From positions 1-34,208 of the forward strand of contig CAJOQX010000353.1 in NCBI GenBank assembly GCA_905236865.1: a stretch of DNA of 34,208 bases. Direction: 5' to 3'. This document shows, piece by piece, positions 8,219 to 16,601 of the stretch (within the stretch, counting starts at the first letter, position 1; the number at the start of each line of letters is the position of its first letter). A model generated the notes under the pieces. The model saw only the letters and a list, made by a program, of their open reading frames with translations, was not told the origin of the DNA and ran no database searches. The stretch is from Candidatus Rifleibacteriota bacterium (lineage in GTDB: Bacteria; Muiribacteriota; Ozemobacteria; Ozemobacterales; Ozemobacteraceae). Both the position numbers and the translations under genes were made by a program.

Positions 8219-9970
8219 TCACTGACTGACGCGAACCATATTGACTACAACTGGTTTTGAAGAAGTAAAAGTTAAAGTGTAGTTATTAGTATGAACTAGA
8301 TTGCTAAAACCACTAGGCTGCTCAAGAAAAAATCTTACTGTTCCACCGTTAGCAGGAATAGTATGTTTATCTTTTAGAATATCTATTTTATTTAATGAAT
8401 CCAAAGAAACAAAGCGATTTTCTATTTCATTTTTACTAACTTCATGAAATTGCCCATTGTTATCTTTAGAAAAATTCAAATTTAAATTTGTCTTAAAAAT
8501 ATGTTTTTGATTATTGCTATAAGCTACATCATAAGGATTGATTAAATAATTGCTAAGAGTTACATTACGTAATTTTTCATTTAAACAAGCAAAATTAAAA
8601 TCTATTGAAAGTTGTTCTAGAGTTCTATCGGTAATTAAAGAAGAAAATTTTGAAGTGCCTCTAGCCCCTTGACATATTTGTCGTAAAGTTTCTTTGCCAT
8701 ATTGTTCATAAATATAATAGAAAAAAAGCCCTTTTTGTCCATAATGAGCTAAAGCCTTATTTGTATCTTTCCCATAATCAAAATTTTGGATAGTTAGTTC
8801 TGGCATATAATATGAAGCATAATAAAATCTTGCATCATCTCCAGGAAAGTCAAGATGTTCACCACCATAATAAAGACTAAATGTCATAAGACCTTCTTGA
8901 CTTCTTTTGTTTCTATATAGAATTTCAGAGCATACTGCTAAACCTTCATCTATCCAAAGAATTTCGCTACTAGTGCCTTGATTTCTTTTTGCAGAAAAAT
9001 TAACTATATGTTGCATTTCGTGAGCTAATGTTTCTCTTGCATCCATGAACCATTTTTCATAAGGTTCATCACCAGATTTCATCACAGCAATACTAATCAT
9101 ATCACGAGGATTTGACGTATAGTTTATACTAGAAGTATCAAAAACTCCTGCTACATTATCTCCATAATTATTTACAATTGGTGAAAAAACTATAGAAAGT
9201 TTTTCGTCATTATCTACGTCATGCCAGAAAATATCTGTTCCATCTCCAAAATATTCTTTTAAAATAGGATAAATATAATAATCAAATTCTGTCGCAAATT
9301 GTTCTAAACTAGCATCTGAAATTTTAGGAGCGGCGATAGAACCATCTTTATCTTGGTCAACAAAGAATTTTCCATAATTTGACACTTTAGCCAAAGTACA
9401 ATTTCTAGATTTGTTAAGAACGGTTATACTAATGTCTTTATCACCTTGAACTTCATTTTGATGGTTTGAATTAGCTCTTATAGAAAGTCTTTTATTATTA
9501 GCTTCATTTTCTAAATATTTATTGTAAAGTTCTTGTTTTAATTTATCTTTTGTTATTGGGTTTTCTCTGAATTTTATATTGGAAAAATCCATAATATCAG
9601 AACTGTCACAAAGAGAATCGTCGTTTTTCGTATCAGTAGCGATAGAAGCTCTAAAATTATAAGTTGTAGGCGGAGTAACATAAAGTTCAGATATTGCTGA
9701 ACTATTGGGGTTTGTTACCAAACATTCATATAATACTCGTTCAGAAACAATTGGTATATTTTTTATTTCTAAAGAAGATTGTTCATTGTAAGCACTATAA
9801 GTTTTTCCAGATACTGTCAAATTTTCAACAATAGAACTTTCAGAATCATAATAAGAAGCAGTTGTAGACGAAGTAGGGAATATTTCTTCCCAAAAACCAC
9901 CACCACTACTTCCACAGCCAACTAACAATAAGATAAATAGTATAAATAATGAAAAAAATCGTTTAGACAT
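8219..9970 (-). CDS. M30-like zinc metallopeptidase lipoprotein
   Basis: The N terminus (residues 1-19) is a lipoprotein signal with lipobox L-V-G-C, so C19 is lipidated and the protein is on the outer side of a membrane. The zinc motif HEMQH is at residues 317-321, preceded by ARETLA. A downstream W-I-D-E-G-L-A puts Glu342 21 residues after His321, the likely third zinc ligand of a gluzincin. This HExxH plus W-x-[DN]-E-G-L-[AS] pattern is that of the M30 (hyicolysin) family by memory; the exact family is an inference. The flanks are Ser/Asn-rich and unassigned. A TATAAT at 10027-10022 (minus) may be its -10, with no good -35. The gene lies 94 bases downstream of the hybrid kinase gene, same strand, and ends at the hairpin 8140-8171. 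Confidence 0.82.
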   Translation of the reverse strand: MSKRFFSLFILFILLLVGCGSSGGGFWEEIFPTSSTTASYYDSESSIVENLTVSGKTYSAYNEQSSLEIKNIPIVSERVLYECLVTNPNSSAISELYVTPPTTYNFRASIATDTKNDDSLCDSSDIMDFSNIKFRENPITKDKLKQELYNKYLENEANNKRLSIRANSNHQNEVQGDKDISITVLNKSRNCTLAKVSNYGKFFVDQDKDGSIAAPKISDASLEQFATEFDYYIYPILKEYFGDGTDIFWHDVDNDEKLSIVFSPIVNNYGDNVAGVFDTSSINYTSNPRDMISIAVMKSGDEPYEKWFMDARETLAHEMQHIVNFSAKRNQGTSSEILWIDEGLAVCSEILYRNKRSQEGLMTFSLYYGGEHLDFPGDDARFYYASYYMPELTIQNFDYGKDTNKALAHYGQKGLFFYYIYEQYGKETLRQICQGARGTSKFSSLITDRTLEQLSIDFNFACLNEKLRNVTLSNYLINPYDVAYSNNQKHIFKTNLNLNFSKDNNGQFHEVSKNEIENRFVSLDSLNKIDILKDKHTIPANGGTVRFFLEQPSGFSNLVHTNNYTLTFTSSKPVVVNMVRVSQ

Positions 9971-10064
9971 ATTAATAAATTTAAGCCTTTCATATTTTTA
10001 TTATTACAAAAAAATATCTATATTATAAAGAATTGTACCACAAATAATGATAATTTGTTGATAA

Positions 10065-12932
10065 TTATTGTAAATATTTTTTTATTTGTTGCAAATCTTC
10101 TGCTATTTCTTCTAAGTGAATTCTTAATTCACCTATTTTATTAATCGCTTCTTGCATATTTCCTTCACCTGCTTTTTGCTCTATAAATCTAGCTATATCC
10201 CAAGTTCCCTTTGAAGACATCATTCCAACAAGACCTTTTATAGAATGAGCTACTTCTCTAAGTTTTTCAGAGTCATTATCGTTAATACAATTATCTATAT
10301 CAATATCTAAACTTCTATAACGTCTATTGTAGATTTCTTCTAATTTGATAATGCTTTTTGAATTTGGGGAAATACGCAATTTTAAATCATCATAGTCAAT
10401 TCTTTTAAGTGTTTCTTTTAATTGTGTCTTATCTTTATCAATATTGTAATCGTCTTTAATATCAATAGTGGAATTAACCTGTTTTTCATCAGAATCTTTT
10501 TCATTTTTATTTGCTTCTGCAGGCAATTCTTTATCTAACTCAAAAACAGAAGATACAGCATCATATAAATCTTTTTGGAAAAAAGGTTTACCTAAATACA
10601 TCTGTGCTCCTGCTTTTAACGTTTTATTTTTTTCATCTTCAGAAGCGAAAGCACTTATAGCAATAACAGGTATTTTTGAAGTTTCTCCTTCTAACTTCCT
10701 GATTCTCTCTAAGGATTTCATACCATCTAAATTTGGCATCTGAATATCTAACAAGATAACATCAAATTCTTTTTCTTTTAAAGCCTCTAAAACTTCTAAA
10801 CCATCTTTTACAGAATAGTATTCGCCTTTGTATCTATTTATTATTGATTCAATGAGAAATAGATTAACGTCATTATCATCCGCCACAAGAAACTTTAAAG
10901 GCTTACCTTTATAGTAAAAAAGTTTTTGACTTGTTGTTTGGGATAATTCCTTATTTTCGACTATTTCTATAGGGATATTTATTTTTAAAGAAAATGATTC
11001 TTTTGAAGCTACTTTTTCTTCAATCTCAACAGAACCATTCATAGCTGAGAGAATCATGTAATGAAGAGAAAGTTTTGAAGCAAATTTTCTGTTAAAACTT
11101 GCTTGATAAGAATCTTCATAATCGATACTGTTATCAATACTTTTTTGGATTTCTTTACGTTTTTCTTCTCTAATACCAGAAAGAGTAAAAACAAGTAATC
11201 CAGAACTAGGGTTTAATTTTTTAAAATCTATAATAATTATACCGCTATTATTAACATAAAAATTAAAAGAATAAATAATAATAGTCATCAATATATGTCT
11301 AATATGGTCTAAATCAGCATTTACTACATTGGGAATATCTGTCGCCAATTTAAAAGAAATATTTTTATTGTCTCTCTTTGCTAAGAAAGATACATACTCT
11401 ATTATTTCGTCTAAAAAAACCTGCAATTCAAATTGGGTGTTTTTTAAACATATTTTACCATTTTGTGCTTCTGTAAGGTTAAACATATCATTTATCAGAC
11501 TCATCAAAGACTTACTAGATATTCTCAACAATTCCAGCACTTGTTTTTCTTTTTCATTCTGACAAGAGGAAACAGCCAACTCTGTTAATCCCATAACCGC
11601 CATCATAGGAGTACGTAGCTCATGACTTGCATTTGCAAGTAATCTACTTCTCATCTGATTTGCTTCTTCTGCAGAGTTTTTTGCTTCTGTCAACTTTTCC
11701 TCAATTTCTTTAAAAATACTAATATCGTGAATATTTAAAAGGATAGCTTCTTTTGATGCATACTCAATAAAAGATGCTGTTACTTCAGCAGTGAATGTTT
11801 CTCCGTTAGCTTTTTTAAATTTACATTCTGATATAACAACATCATTAGAACTAGGAATATTATATTGAAAATGATTTGCTTCAACTATCATGTCATCTAA
11901 TTTTTTTCCAATAAGACTTTCTTCATAACCGAAACTTTTTTGCATACTTACATTAACAGCAATAATAGTTGAGTTATCTTCACTTATTACACAAATAGGG
12001 TCTGGTGTGTGGTGTAATATATGTTCAAAATTTGTTTGAGCAGTTTCAATAGTTTTTAAATTTTCGCTATTATAGGCGATTCCATAAAGAATTAAGTACT
12101 GAATAAAAGTTACAAGTAACGCAATCAAAAGCAACCAAACTTTAGTAGATGTATCATGAATAATACTGCTTCCTATTAAAACTCCTAAAGCAACTATAAT
12201 TGAAGTTATAAAAACTACCATAGGAGATATTAATGACAGAGTGTTGGGAACATGCAATTTTTGTTTTTTTTCGTAAACAAAACGTCTGACTAAAATTAAA
12301 ATAGAAATAACTAAAGCAACTAAGCTTTCTATATAAAATAGATATATTGACTTTTTTGACAATGGTAAATAATGACTATTATCTAATCTTGCAAAATGCC
12401 AGTCTATAAAAAATTGTACAAAAGAACCTATAATAGCAAAATAGAAAGCTACTCTTATCACCTTTCTATTTGTATTCGGTAATATTTTAGCTGCTTTTAT
12501 TGTTATTATAATAGCAAAGAGCTTTGCTATTAATATGAGTATTCTACGTATAATACGCTTTACTAAATCGTATTTATAAGATAAAAGAAATAAAACAACA
12601 ATTAAAGGAATATACCACCAAGCAGAAAATTTCTTTTTAGAAAAAGCTTTTTCAATATTTTGCCTGCCTAATTCAGTAGCACATAAAATAACAAAAGATT
12701 GAAGAAAGGCATTTATACCGATAAAACCGCCAACATCTGCTAGAAAATCAAAAGAACGAAAAATATTAATTAGCCCAAGAGAAATAAATAATGGAATGGC
12801 TAACCCTGTATGTAGAGTTTTTCGGCTATCTGGAGTTGTTATTCCTATTAAAGCTCCAAATATTATCAGAATAATTCCTGATAAATATATATAAGTGTTA
12901 GGCTCTGTTAAAGGTCTAAGTAATAAATCCAT
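10065..12932 (-). CDS. Membrane hybrid histidine kinase with degenerate ATPase domain
   Basis: This 955-residue protein is laid out as: about eight hydrophobic transmembrane segments (~13-290), a PAS domain (~300-412), HisKA with SHELRTP and phospho-acceptor His437, a HATPase-like region (~530-650), a receiver domain (~675-795) with VILLDIQMP and phospho-acceptor Asp729 plus the conserved G-K-P-F, and a C-terminal HPt domain with AHSIKG and His896. Architecture and residues fit a multistep phosphorelay sensor. The HATPase region lacks its hallmarks: the N-box Asn position is Tyr554, the DxGxG box reads T-L-S-G-I-R (583-588), and the GTGLGL box reads A-S-K-L-S-L (618-623). Autokinase activity is therefore doubtful. 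No clear Shine-Dalgarno site or promoter is visible. No partner regulator gene is next to it. Confidence 0.93.
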   Translation of the reverse strand: MDLLLRPLTEPNTYIYLSGIILIIFGALIGITTPDSRKTLHTGLAIPLFISLGLINIFRSFDFLADVGGFIGINAFLQSFVILCATELGRQNIEKAFSKKKFSAWWYIPLIVVLFLLSYKYDLVKRIIRRILILIAKLFAIIITIKAAKILPNTNRKVIRVAFYFAIIGSFVQFFIDWHFARLDNSHYLPLSKKSIYLFYIESLVALVISILILVRRFVYEKKQKLHVPNTLSLISPMVVFITSIIVALGVLIGSSIIHDTSTKVWLLLIALLVTFIQYLILYGIAYNSENLKTIETAQTNFEHILHHTPDPICVISEDNSTIIAVNVSMQKSFGYEESLIGKKLDDMIVEANHFQYNIPSSNDVVISECKFKKANGETFTAEVTASFIEYASKEAILLNIHDISIFKEIEEKLTEAKNSAEEANQMRSRLLANASHELRTPMMAVMGLTELAVSSCQNEKEKQVLELLRISSKSLMSLINDMFNLTEAQNGKICLKNTQFELQVFLDEIIEYVSFLAKRDNKNISFKLATDIPNVVNADLDHIRHILMTIIIYSFNFYVNNSGIIIIDFKKLNPSSGLLVFTLSGIREEKRKEIQKSIDNSIDYEDSYQASFNRKFASKLSLHYMILSAMNGSVEIEEKVASKESFSLKINIPIEIVENKELSQTTSQKLFYYKGKPLKFLVADDNDVNLFLIESIINRYKGEYYSVKDGLEVLEALKEKEFDVILLDIQMPNLDGMKSLERIRKLEGETSKIPVIAISAFASEDEKNKTLKAGAQMYLGKPFFQKDLYDAVSSVFELDKELPAEANKNEKDSDEKQVNSTIDIKDDYNIDKDKTQLKETLKRIDYDDLKLRISPNSKSIIKLEEIYNRRYRSLDIDIDNCINDNDSEKLREVAHSIKGLVGMMSSKGTWDIARFIEQKAGEGNMQEAINKIGELRIHLEEIAEDLQQIKKYLQ

Positions 12933-13023
12933 CGATTTATAGGCAAAAAGCCTTTGTTTTTATTGTAGTTAGTTTTTGTTGTAATTATTTTTGACCAATA
13001 AAAACTATAAAAACCAATTACAA

Positions 13024-13047
13024 TAAAAACAGCTTGCGTAGCAAGCT
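13024..13047 (-). terminator. Rho-independent terminator of the ATP-grasp/esterase operon
   Basis: On the minus strand a 7-bp stem (13047-13041 with 13037-13031, AGCTTGC/GCAAGCT, 3-base loop) is followed by GTTTTTATT. It sits just beyond the esterase stop codon at 13054-13056. Confidence 0.75.
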
Positions 13048-13053
13048 AGCTTT

Positions 13054-13860
13054 TTACACATCATAGAAATTCTGAAGGAAATATTGGCTTTCATCAGCAG
13101 TCATTCTGTGTTTGCTTTTTAAAAAACCACTCCTGTCAAATTTCTCTAAGAAATATACTATTTGTTTTTTCCACCAAGGCCAATCATGAGCGACATCATA
13201 GCCCCAAAGGTCTAAAAATACAGGAATATCCACCTCTTTTAGATTTTTCGCCAATTCTATAGCTTCTCCTGTCCATTCTTCCCAAGGACCTTGTCCACTA
13301 CAAATTATCAACAAATTATCTTGAAGCTTCTGTATTTTATTGTAGCTTAAATGACTAGAATAAGATAACGGATTTCCAGCTTCTGCATCATCGTTCCAAA
13401 AGCCGTTCATAGTAAAACCTATATCGTAACAACCGCTTAAAGCTATTCCCAAATCGAAAATTTCAGGATATTTTAGAAAGAAATTAGCTGTATGAAAAGC
13501 TCCAAAACTGCAACCATGAGCTATAATGCCTGCTCCTTCGTGACCATCGGCATAAATGTGGGGAACAACATCCTCTACAATTATTCTTTCATAGTCTAAT
13601 GCACGCTTTGCTCTATATTCAGGCGAAGCTTCTTTGTTGAACCAGCTTTCATTATCTATGCTATCTACACAGTATAGCTGAATTTTCCCTTCTTCAATAA
13701 AATTTGAAATGGTTTCTGGCATACCGAAATTCTCATAGTCAAAAAAACGCCCTTCTTGAGATGGAAAAACTAACATAGGTTTTCCAGAATGACCGAAAAC
13801 TATCATTTCCATCGGATGCCCTAAAGTTTCACTATGAATTACTCTATATTCTCGATTCAT
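13054..13860 (-). CDS. Esterase-fold alpha/beta hydrolase coupled to ATP-grasp
   Basis: This is a cytosolic 268-residue serine hydrolase of the putative esterase (Esterase D / PF00756-like) type. The nucleophile elbow is G-C-S-F-G with Ser118. A late conserved His225 lies in D-V-A-H-D-W, and the acid is probably an Asp shortly before it (F-L-D-L-W). There is no signal peptide. Its ATG overlaps the TAA of the ATP-grasp gene by one base (TAATG at 13862-13858), which implies translational coupling and a shared pathway. The substrate cannot be read from sequence. Serine hydrolases paired with ATP-grasp ligases could process an acyl or peptidyl intermediate, but that is inference. Confidence 0.88.
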   Translation of the reverse strand: MNREYRVIHSETLGHPMEMIVFGHSGKPMLVFPSQEGRFFDYENFGMPETISNFIEEGKIQLYCVDSIDNESWFNKEASPEYRAKRALDYERIIVEDVVPHIYADGHEGAGIIAHGCSFGAFHTANFFLKYPEIFDLGIALSGCYDIGFTMNGFWNDDAEAGNPLSYSSHLSYNKIQKLQDNLLIICSGQGPWEEWTGEAIELAKNLKEVDIPVFLDLWGYDVAHDWPWWKKQIVYFLEKFDRSGFLKSKHRMTADESQYFLQNFYDV

Positions 13861-15026
13861 TATGCCTCCGCAATGATGTCATTGACTATTCCGAACATTT
13901 CTTCTTTATCTTCAGAGCGAATCAAATAGCCCCAAGAGCCCATAACTTCTGCTTCGATTGGGTTCATTGCATGACTCCAACAAATGTTATTTGCCCACAT
14001 TTCGTGAATTTCTTCGTGAGAGAATTTATATTCACGGTCATATTTTCGACCAACATAAGCACAATAATATTTGCGTTCATAAGGTCTGTTTGGATTTTCA
14101 CCTGCAATTATAGAAGCCCACCAGTTGTAAACATCTATATCGCAGTTGTAATTGAACATGTGAGTAGTAACTCCTCCAGGAGGTCTCATATTGATTTCAA
14201 GGGCCTGATACTGATATGGCTTCCCTTTTACTTTAAAGAATTCAATATGGAAAAATTTTTCTCTTGTTCCTGTTGCTTTAACTACAGCTTTTCCGTATTT
14301 TTCAAGTTCTTCAGGTATTTCACGCTGTGTGTAATACCAACAGTTTTGATTTAATTTAACAAGTTTATGAATATCGTTATTGAAAACATCAGAAGTAAAG
14401 AATACTACATTACCTTCGCTATCTGTAAGACCATCGAAAGATTCAATATCACCTTCGACATATTCTTCCATATAATAGTCATATTCTTGTTTTACTCTGA
14501 AAAAGTCATTCAAATCAACTTCATTTCTTATTGTGTAAGTATCGTAAGCACCGACACCTATATCTGGCTTAATAAATACAGGATAAGAAACTTTATTTAT
14601 GAAATCAATACATTGGTCGAAATCTTCAACAATTATTCCTCTTGCATGAGGAACACCAGCTTTTTCAAAAACAGCTTTCATTTGAGATTTTCTCTTAATA
14701 AACTGTATGTCTTCTGGTTTGAAGCCTGGAACGTTATGAGCTTTTCTAATTTCTGCTTCAAGTTCAAGCCAAGGTTCGAGATGAGATTCAACTCTGTCTA
14801 TTTTTCCATAATTTTCTTCAAAGAATTGAGCGGCCGCCATTACTTGGTCGTAATTTTCAAGTTGGTCTACTTTATAATGACCAGTTAAAGCTTTTCTTAA
14901 TTCTTCTGGTAATTGTTCTTCATTTTGATCTGTAATGCCAAGCACTCTAACATTGTGCCTTGCTAAACTTTCAGCAAATTGCTGATAATGCGGTGGATAA
15001 TGCGGTGATATATATATTACGTTCAT
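13860..15026 (-). CDS. ATP-grasp superfamily ligase, unknown substrate
   Basis: A 388-residue ATP-grasp enzyme related to the carbamoyl-phosphate-synthase-like ATP-binding fold. Members form amide or ester bonds through an acyl phosphate. After an N-terminal Rossmann-like preATP-grasp domain (V-I-Y-I-S-P-H), the ATP-binding lysine region is YPVFIKPD with Lys153. A lid segment E-E-Y-V-E-G-D follows, and the Mg-binding end reads L-E-I-N-M-R-P-P-G-G with Glu277 and Asn279. The start was chosen at ATG 15026 because AGGAG at 15040-15036 is 9 bases upstream; two TTG codons between (15032, 15029) are too close to it. It is first in a two-gene unit with the esterase and has its own promoter and terminator. 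The acceptor substrate is unknown. Confidence 0.9.
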   Translation of the reverse strand: MNVIYISPHYPPHYQQFAESLARHNVRVLGITDQNEEQLPEELRKALTGHYKVDQLENYDQVMAAAQFFEENYGKIDRVESHLEPWLELEAEIRKAHNVPGFKPEDIQFIKRKSQMKAVFEKAGVPHARGIIVEDFDQCIDFINKVSYPVFIKPDIGVGAYDTYTIRNEVDLNDFFRVKQEYDYYMEEYVEGDIESFDGLTDSEGNVVFFTSDVFNNDIHKLVKLNQNCWYYTQREIPEELEKYGKAVVKATGTREKFFHIEFFKVKGKPYQYQALEINMRPPGGVTTHMFNYNCDIDVYNWWASIIAGENPNRPYERKYYCAYVGRKYDREYKFSHEEIHEMWANNICWSHAMNPIEAEVMGSWGYLIRSEDKEEMFGIVNDIIAEA

Positions 15027-15060
15027 CAACAAAAACTCCTAACTATGTTGTTGTTTGCAT

Positions 15061-15088
15061 ATTTTAACACTATTATTCTTTTTATCAA
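15061..15088 (-). promoter_or_regulatory. Promoter of the ATP-grasp/esterase operon
   Basis: On the minus strand TTGATA (15088-15083), a 16-base spacer and TAAAAT (15066-15061) precede the ribosome binding site and ATG. Each box matches consensus in five of six positions. Confidence 0.65.
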
Positions 15089-15098
15089 GTATATTTTT

Positions 15099-15142
15099 TA
15101 TAAAAAAAAAACTAGCTAGTCTTTTATAGACTAGCTAGTTTT
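15099..15142 (-). terminator. Terminator of the acidic-tail exported protein gene
   Basis: A perfect 14-bp stem (15142-15129 with 15121-15108, 7-base loop) contains the self-complementary CTAGCTAG core. On the minus strand it is followed by a run of T residues (complement of 15101-15110). Confidence 0.85.
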
Positions 15143-15168
15143 CTAACAAAATTAGTTTTTATTAACAA

Positions 15169-15792
15169 TTAATCATCGTCTTCAGACTTTTCTTCATCTT
15201 CTTGCTTTTCTTCTTCTTCAGAATCATCTTTGTCAGAGTCATCTTTGTCTGAATCAGATTCTTCTTCTTTTTCTTCTTCTTCAGAATCATCGTTGTCTGA
15301 ATCAGATTCTTCTTCTTCTTCATTTTCTTCTGGTTCATCTTCATCATCAGAAGATTTTTTCTTTGATTTATTTTTAGAACTTGATTTACTTTTTTTATTT
15401 TTTTCTTCTTCTTCTTCTTCGCTATCGTTGTAGCTTTCTTCTTTTTGTGAACTATACGAATCATTATAACTTGAAGAAGATCCATAAGAAGTATCTTTTA
15501 CTTCTTTCCATTCACTTGCAGTAAGTTGTCCGCTTTTATTTGTTCCTGCGATTTTAACTTGTTTGTTTTCGTATTGTTGAGCAATAGCTTTGCCATTTTC
15601 ATCCATAACAAGATTATATGCTATAGTTTTACCTTGGGCATTTTTTTTGTCGGTAATTAATATGGCTCCGACTATACTTCGACTAGCATCTCTTTTGCAT
15701 TGTATAGTGCCAATATAATCTGCTGAACTAACTTGAACTGCTCCTAAAATAATCAAAGAAGTAACAATAATTTTAGTCAAACTTTTTTTCAT
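15169..15792 (-). CDS. Exported protein with highly acidic Ser/Asp/Glu tail
   Basis: The protein has 207 residues. Residues 1-24 are a signal peptide (K-K start, hydrophobic core, cleavage after S-S-A). Residues ~25-95 form a small beta-rich domain (I-G-T-I-Q-C ... V-K-I-A-G). A Ser/Tyr linker leads to residues ~118-207, almost entirely Glu, Asp, Ser and Lys, with one basic patch (K-S-K-S-S-S-K-N-K-S-K-K-K). The DNA of the tail is GAA/GAT triplet repeats with an imperfect internal duplication. The tail could bind divalent cations, but this is inference. AAAGGA lies 9 bases before the ATG, and a promoter and terminator flank the gene, so it is monocistronic. I do not recognise the family. Confidence 0.82.
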   Translation of the reverse strand: MKKSLTKIIVTSLIILGAVQVSSADYIGTIQCKRDASRSIVGAILITDKKNAQGKTIAYNLVMDENGKAIAQQYENKQVKIAGTNKSGQLTASEWKEVKDTSYGSSSSYNDSYSSQKEESYNDSEEEEEEKNKKSKSSSKNKSKKKSSDDEDEPEENEEEEESDSDNDDSEEEEKEEESDSDKDDSDKDDSEEEEKQEDEEKSEDDD

Positions 15793-15834
15793 TTAATAAA
15801 TCCTTTATCTTAAATAATTGAGGATATATATTTA

Positions 15835-15863
15835 CTTATGCCCTTTTTAATAATAATTGTCAA
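15835..15863 (-). promoter_or_regulatory. Promoter of the acidic-tail exported protein gene
   Basis: On the minus strand a perfect TTGACA (15863-15858), a 17-base spacer and CATAAG (15840-15835) lie about 40 bases before the ATG at 15792. Confidence 0.6.
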
Positions 15864-16117
15864 GAGTTTGTATTTTAAATTTTGTTAATCTTTCATAATA
15901 ATCTTTTTATATTACTTTTACTTTTAAATAAACCACTGCATGGTTTTCATATCCTCGAATAAAAAAAACTGTTTTAAGACATTTTTGTTGTCTATTTATA
16001 TTCATTTAAACAAAACTTTTATTTTGACAATACTAAAGACAATGAAAAAGAAGATTTTTAATCCCTTTGCTCCGAGAAAACTAAAAGAATGTTTACTTAT
16101 ACTATGTATTTGTGTTA
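15864..16117. other. Intergenic region without a recognisable gene
   Basis: Together with the flanking promoters this 360-base gap (15793-16152) separates divergent genes. A 61-codon plus-strand ORF at 15940-16125 has no ribosome binding site and Lys/Phe/Ile-rich composition expected from AT-rich DNA. I saw no tRNA-like or structured RNA signature. Confidence 0.5.
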
Positions 16118-16126
16118 TGGTATAAA
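16118..16126 (+). promoter_or_regulatory. Extended -10 promoter element
   Basis: TGG followed by TATAAA forms an extended -10 (TGnTATAAT-like) 26 bases before the ATG at 16153. There is no good -35, as expected for this promoter class. The same form recurs at 18251-18259. Confidence 0.45.
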
Positions 16127-16152
16127 ATATAAAAATAGATTGGAGGCAAAAT

Positions 16153-16572
16153 ATGTGGCCTAGATGGGTTAGAGCTTTAGCAACAGTTTGGGTATCAATA
16201 GATAGCAGCAACAGAGGCAAAATCGATTTGCCATGGGTTTTAGCTATTCTCTTGTTTGGTCCTTTATTGCTTCCTTTTTATATTGCAGGTCGCCCATTTG
16301 TTAAAGGTGAAAAAGAAATAGATTGTTATTTTTGGAAGTTTGTCAAAGCTTGTCAAAGCTTATTTCTTTTTGTTATTTGTTTGGCTTCTTCAGCTGTTTT
16401 TGTAGAAAACATAACCACTCCTAAAAGCCGTGAACTTGCTGAAGTTAAAAGAGCAGAAATAAAAGCAGGAAGTATTCTTGGTATTATTGTAATGATGATA
16501 TTTGTCTTTCTAGAAAAATTAAGTTTTGATTTTATGAAAGACCAAATTGAACAAAAGTTCTTTTCAAAGTAA
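16153..16572 (+). CDS. Small two- or three-helix membrane protein
   Basis: This 139-residue protein has hydrophobic segments at about 28-46, 67-87 and 104-124 and a charged C-terminal end. A GGAGG site (16142-16146) lies 6 bases before the ATG. A direct repeat of GTCAAAGCTT inside the gene (around 16341-16360) encodes part of the second segment. It is followed after 29 bases by the exported hydrolase gene, so the two probably share a transcript. The family is not recognised. Confidence 0.75.
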   Translation: MWPRWVRALATVWVSIDSSNRGKIDLPWVLAILLFGPLLLPFYIAGRPFVKGEKEIDCYFWKFVKACQSLFLFVICLASSAVFVENITTPKSRELAEVKRAEIKAGSILGIIVMMIFVFLEKLSFDFMKDQIEQKFFSK

Positions 16573-16601
16573 CTAAAAAATAACCGATAGAATCCTAGAA
16601 A

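Noticed and set aside
13971-14888. Two plus-strand ORFs of 127 and 173 codons
   Set aside because: They lie antisense to the ATP-grasp gene, whose motifs are intact, and are Phe/Ile/Ser-rich shadows of it.
15162-15485. Lys-rich minus-strand ORF of 107 codons
   Set aside because: It is the alternative frame of the triplet-repeat tail of the exported acidic protein; poly-Lys is the frame-shifted reading of the GAA/GAT repeats.
15940-16125. Plus-strand 61-codon ORF
   Set aside because: No ribosome binding site, composition of random AT-rich DNA, and it runs through the extended -10 of the next gene.
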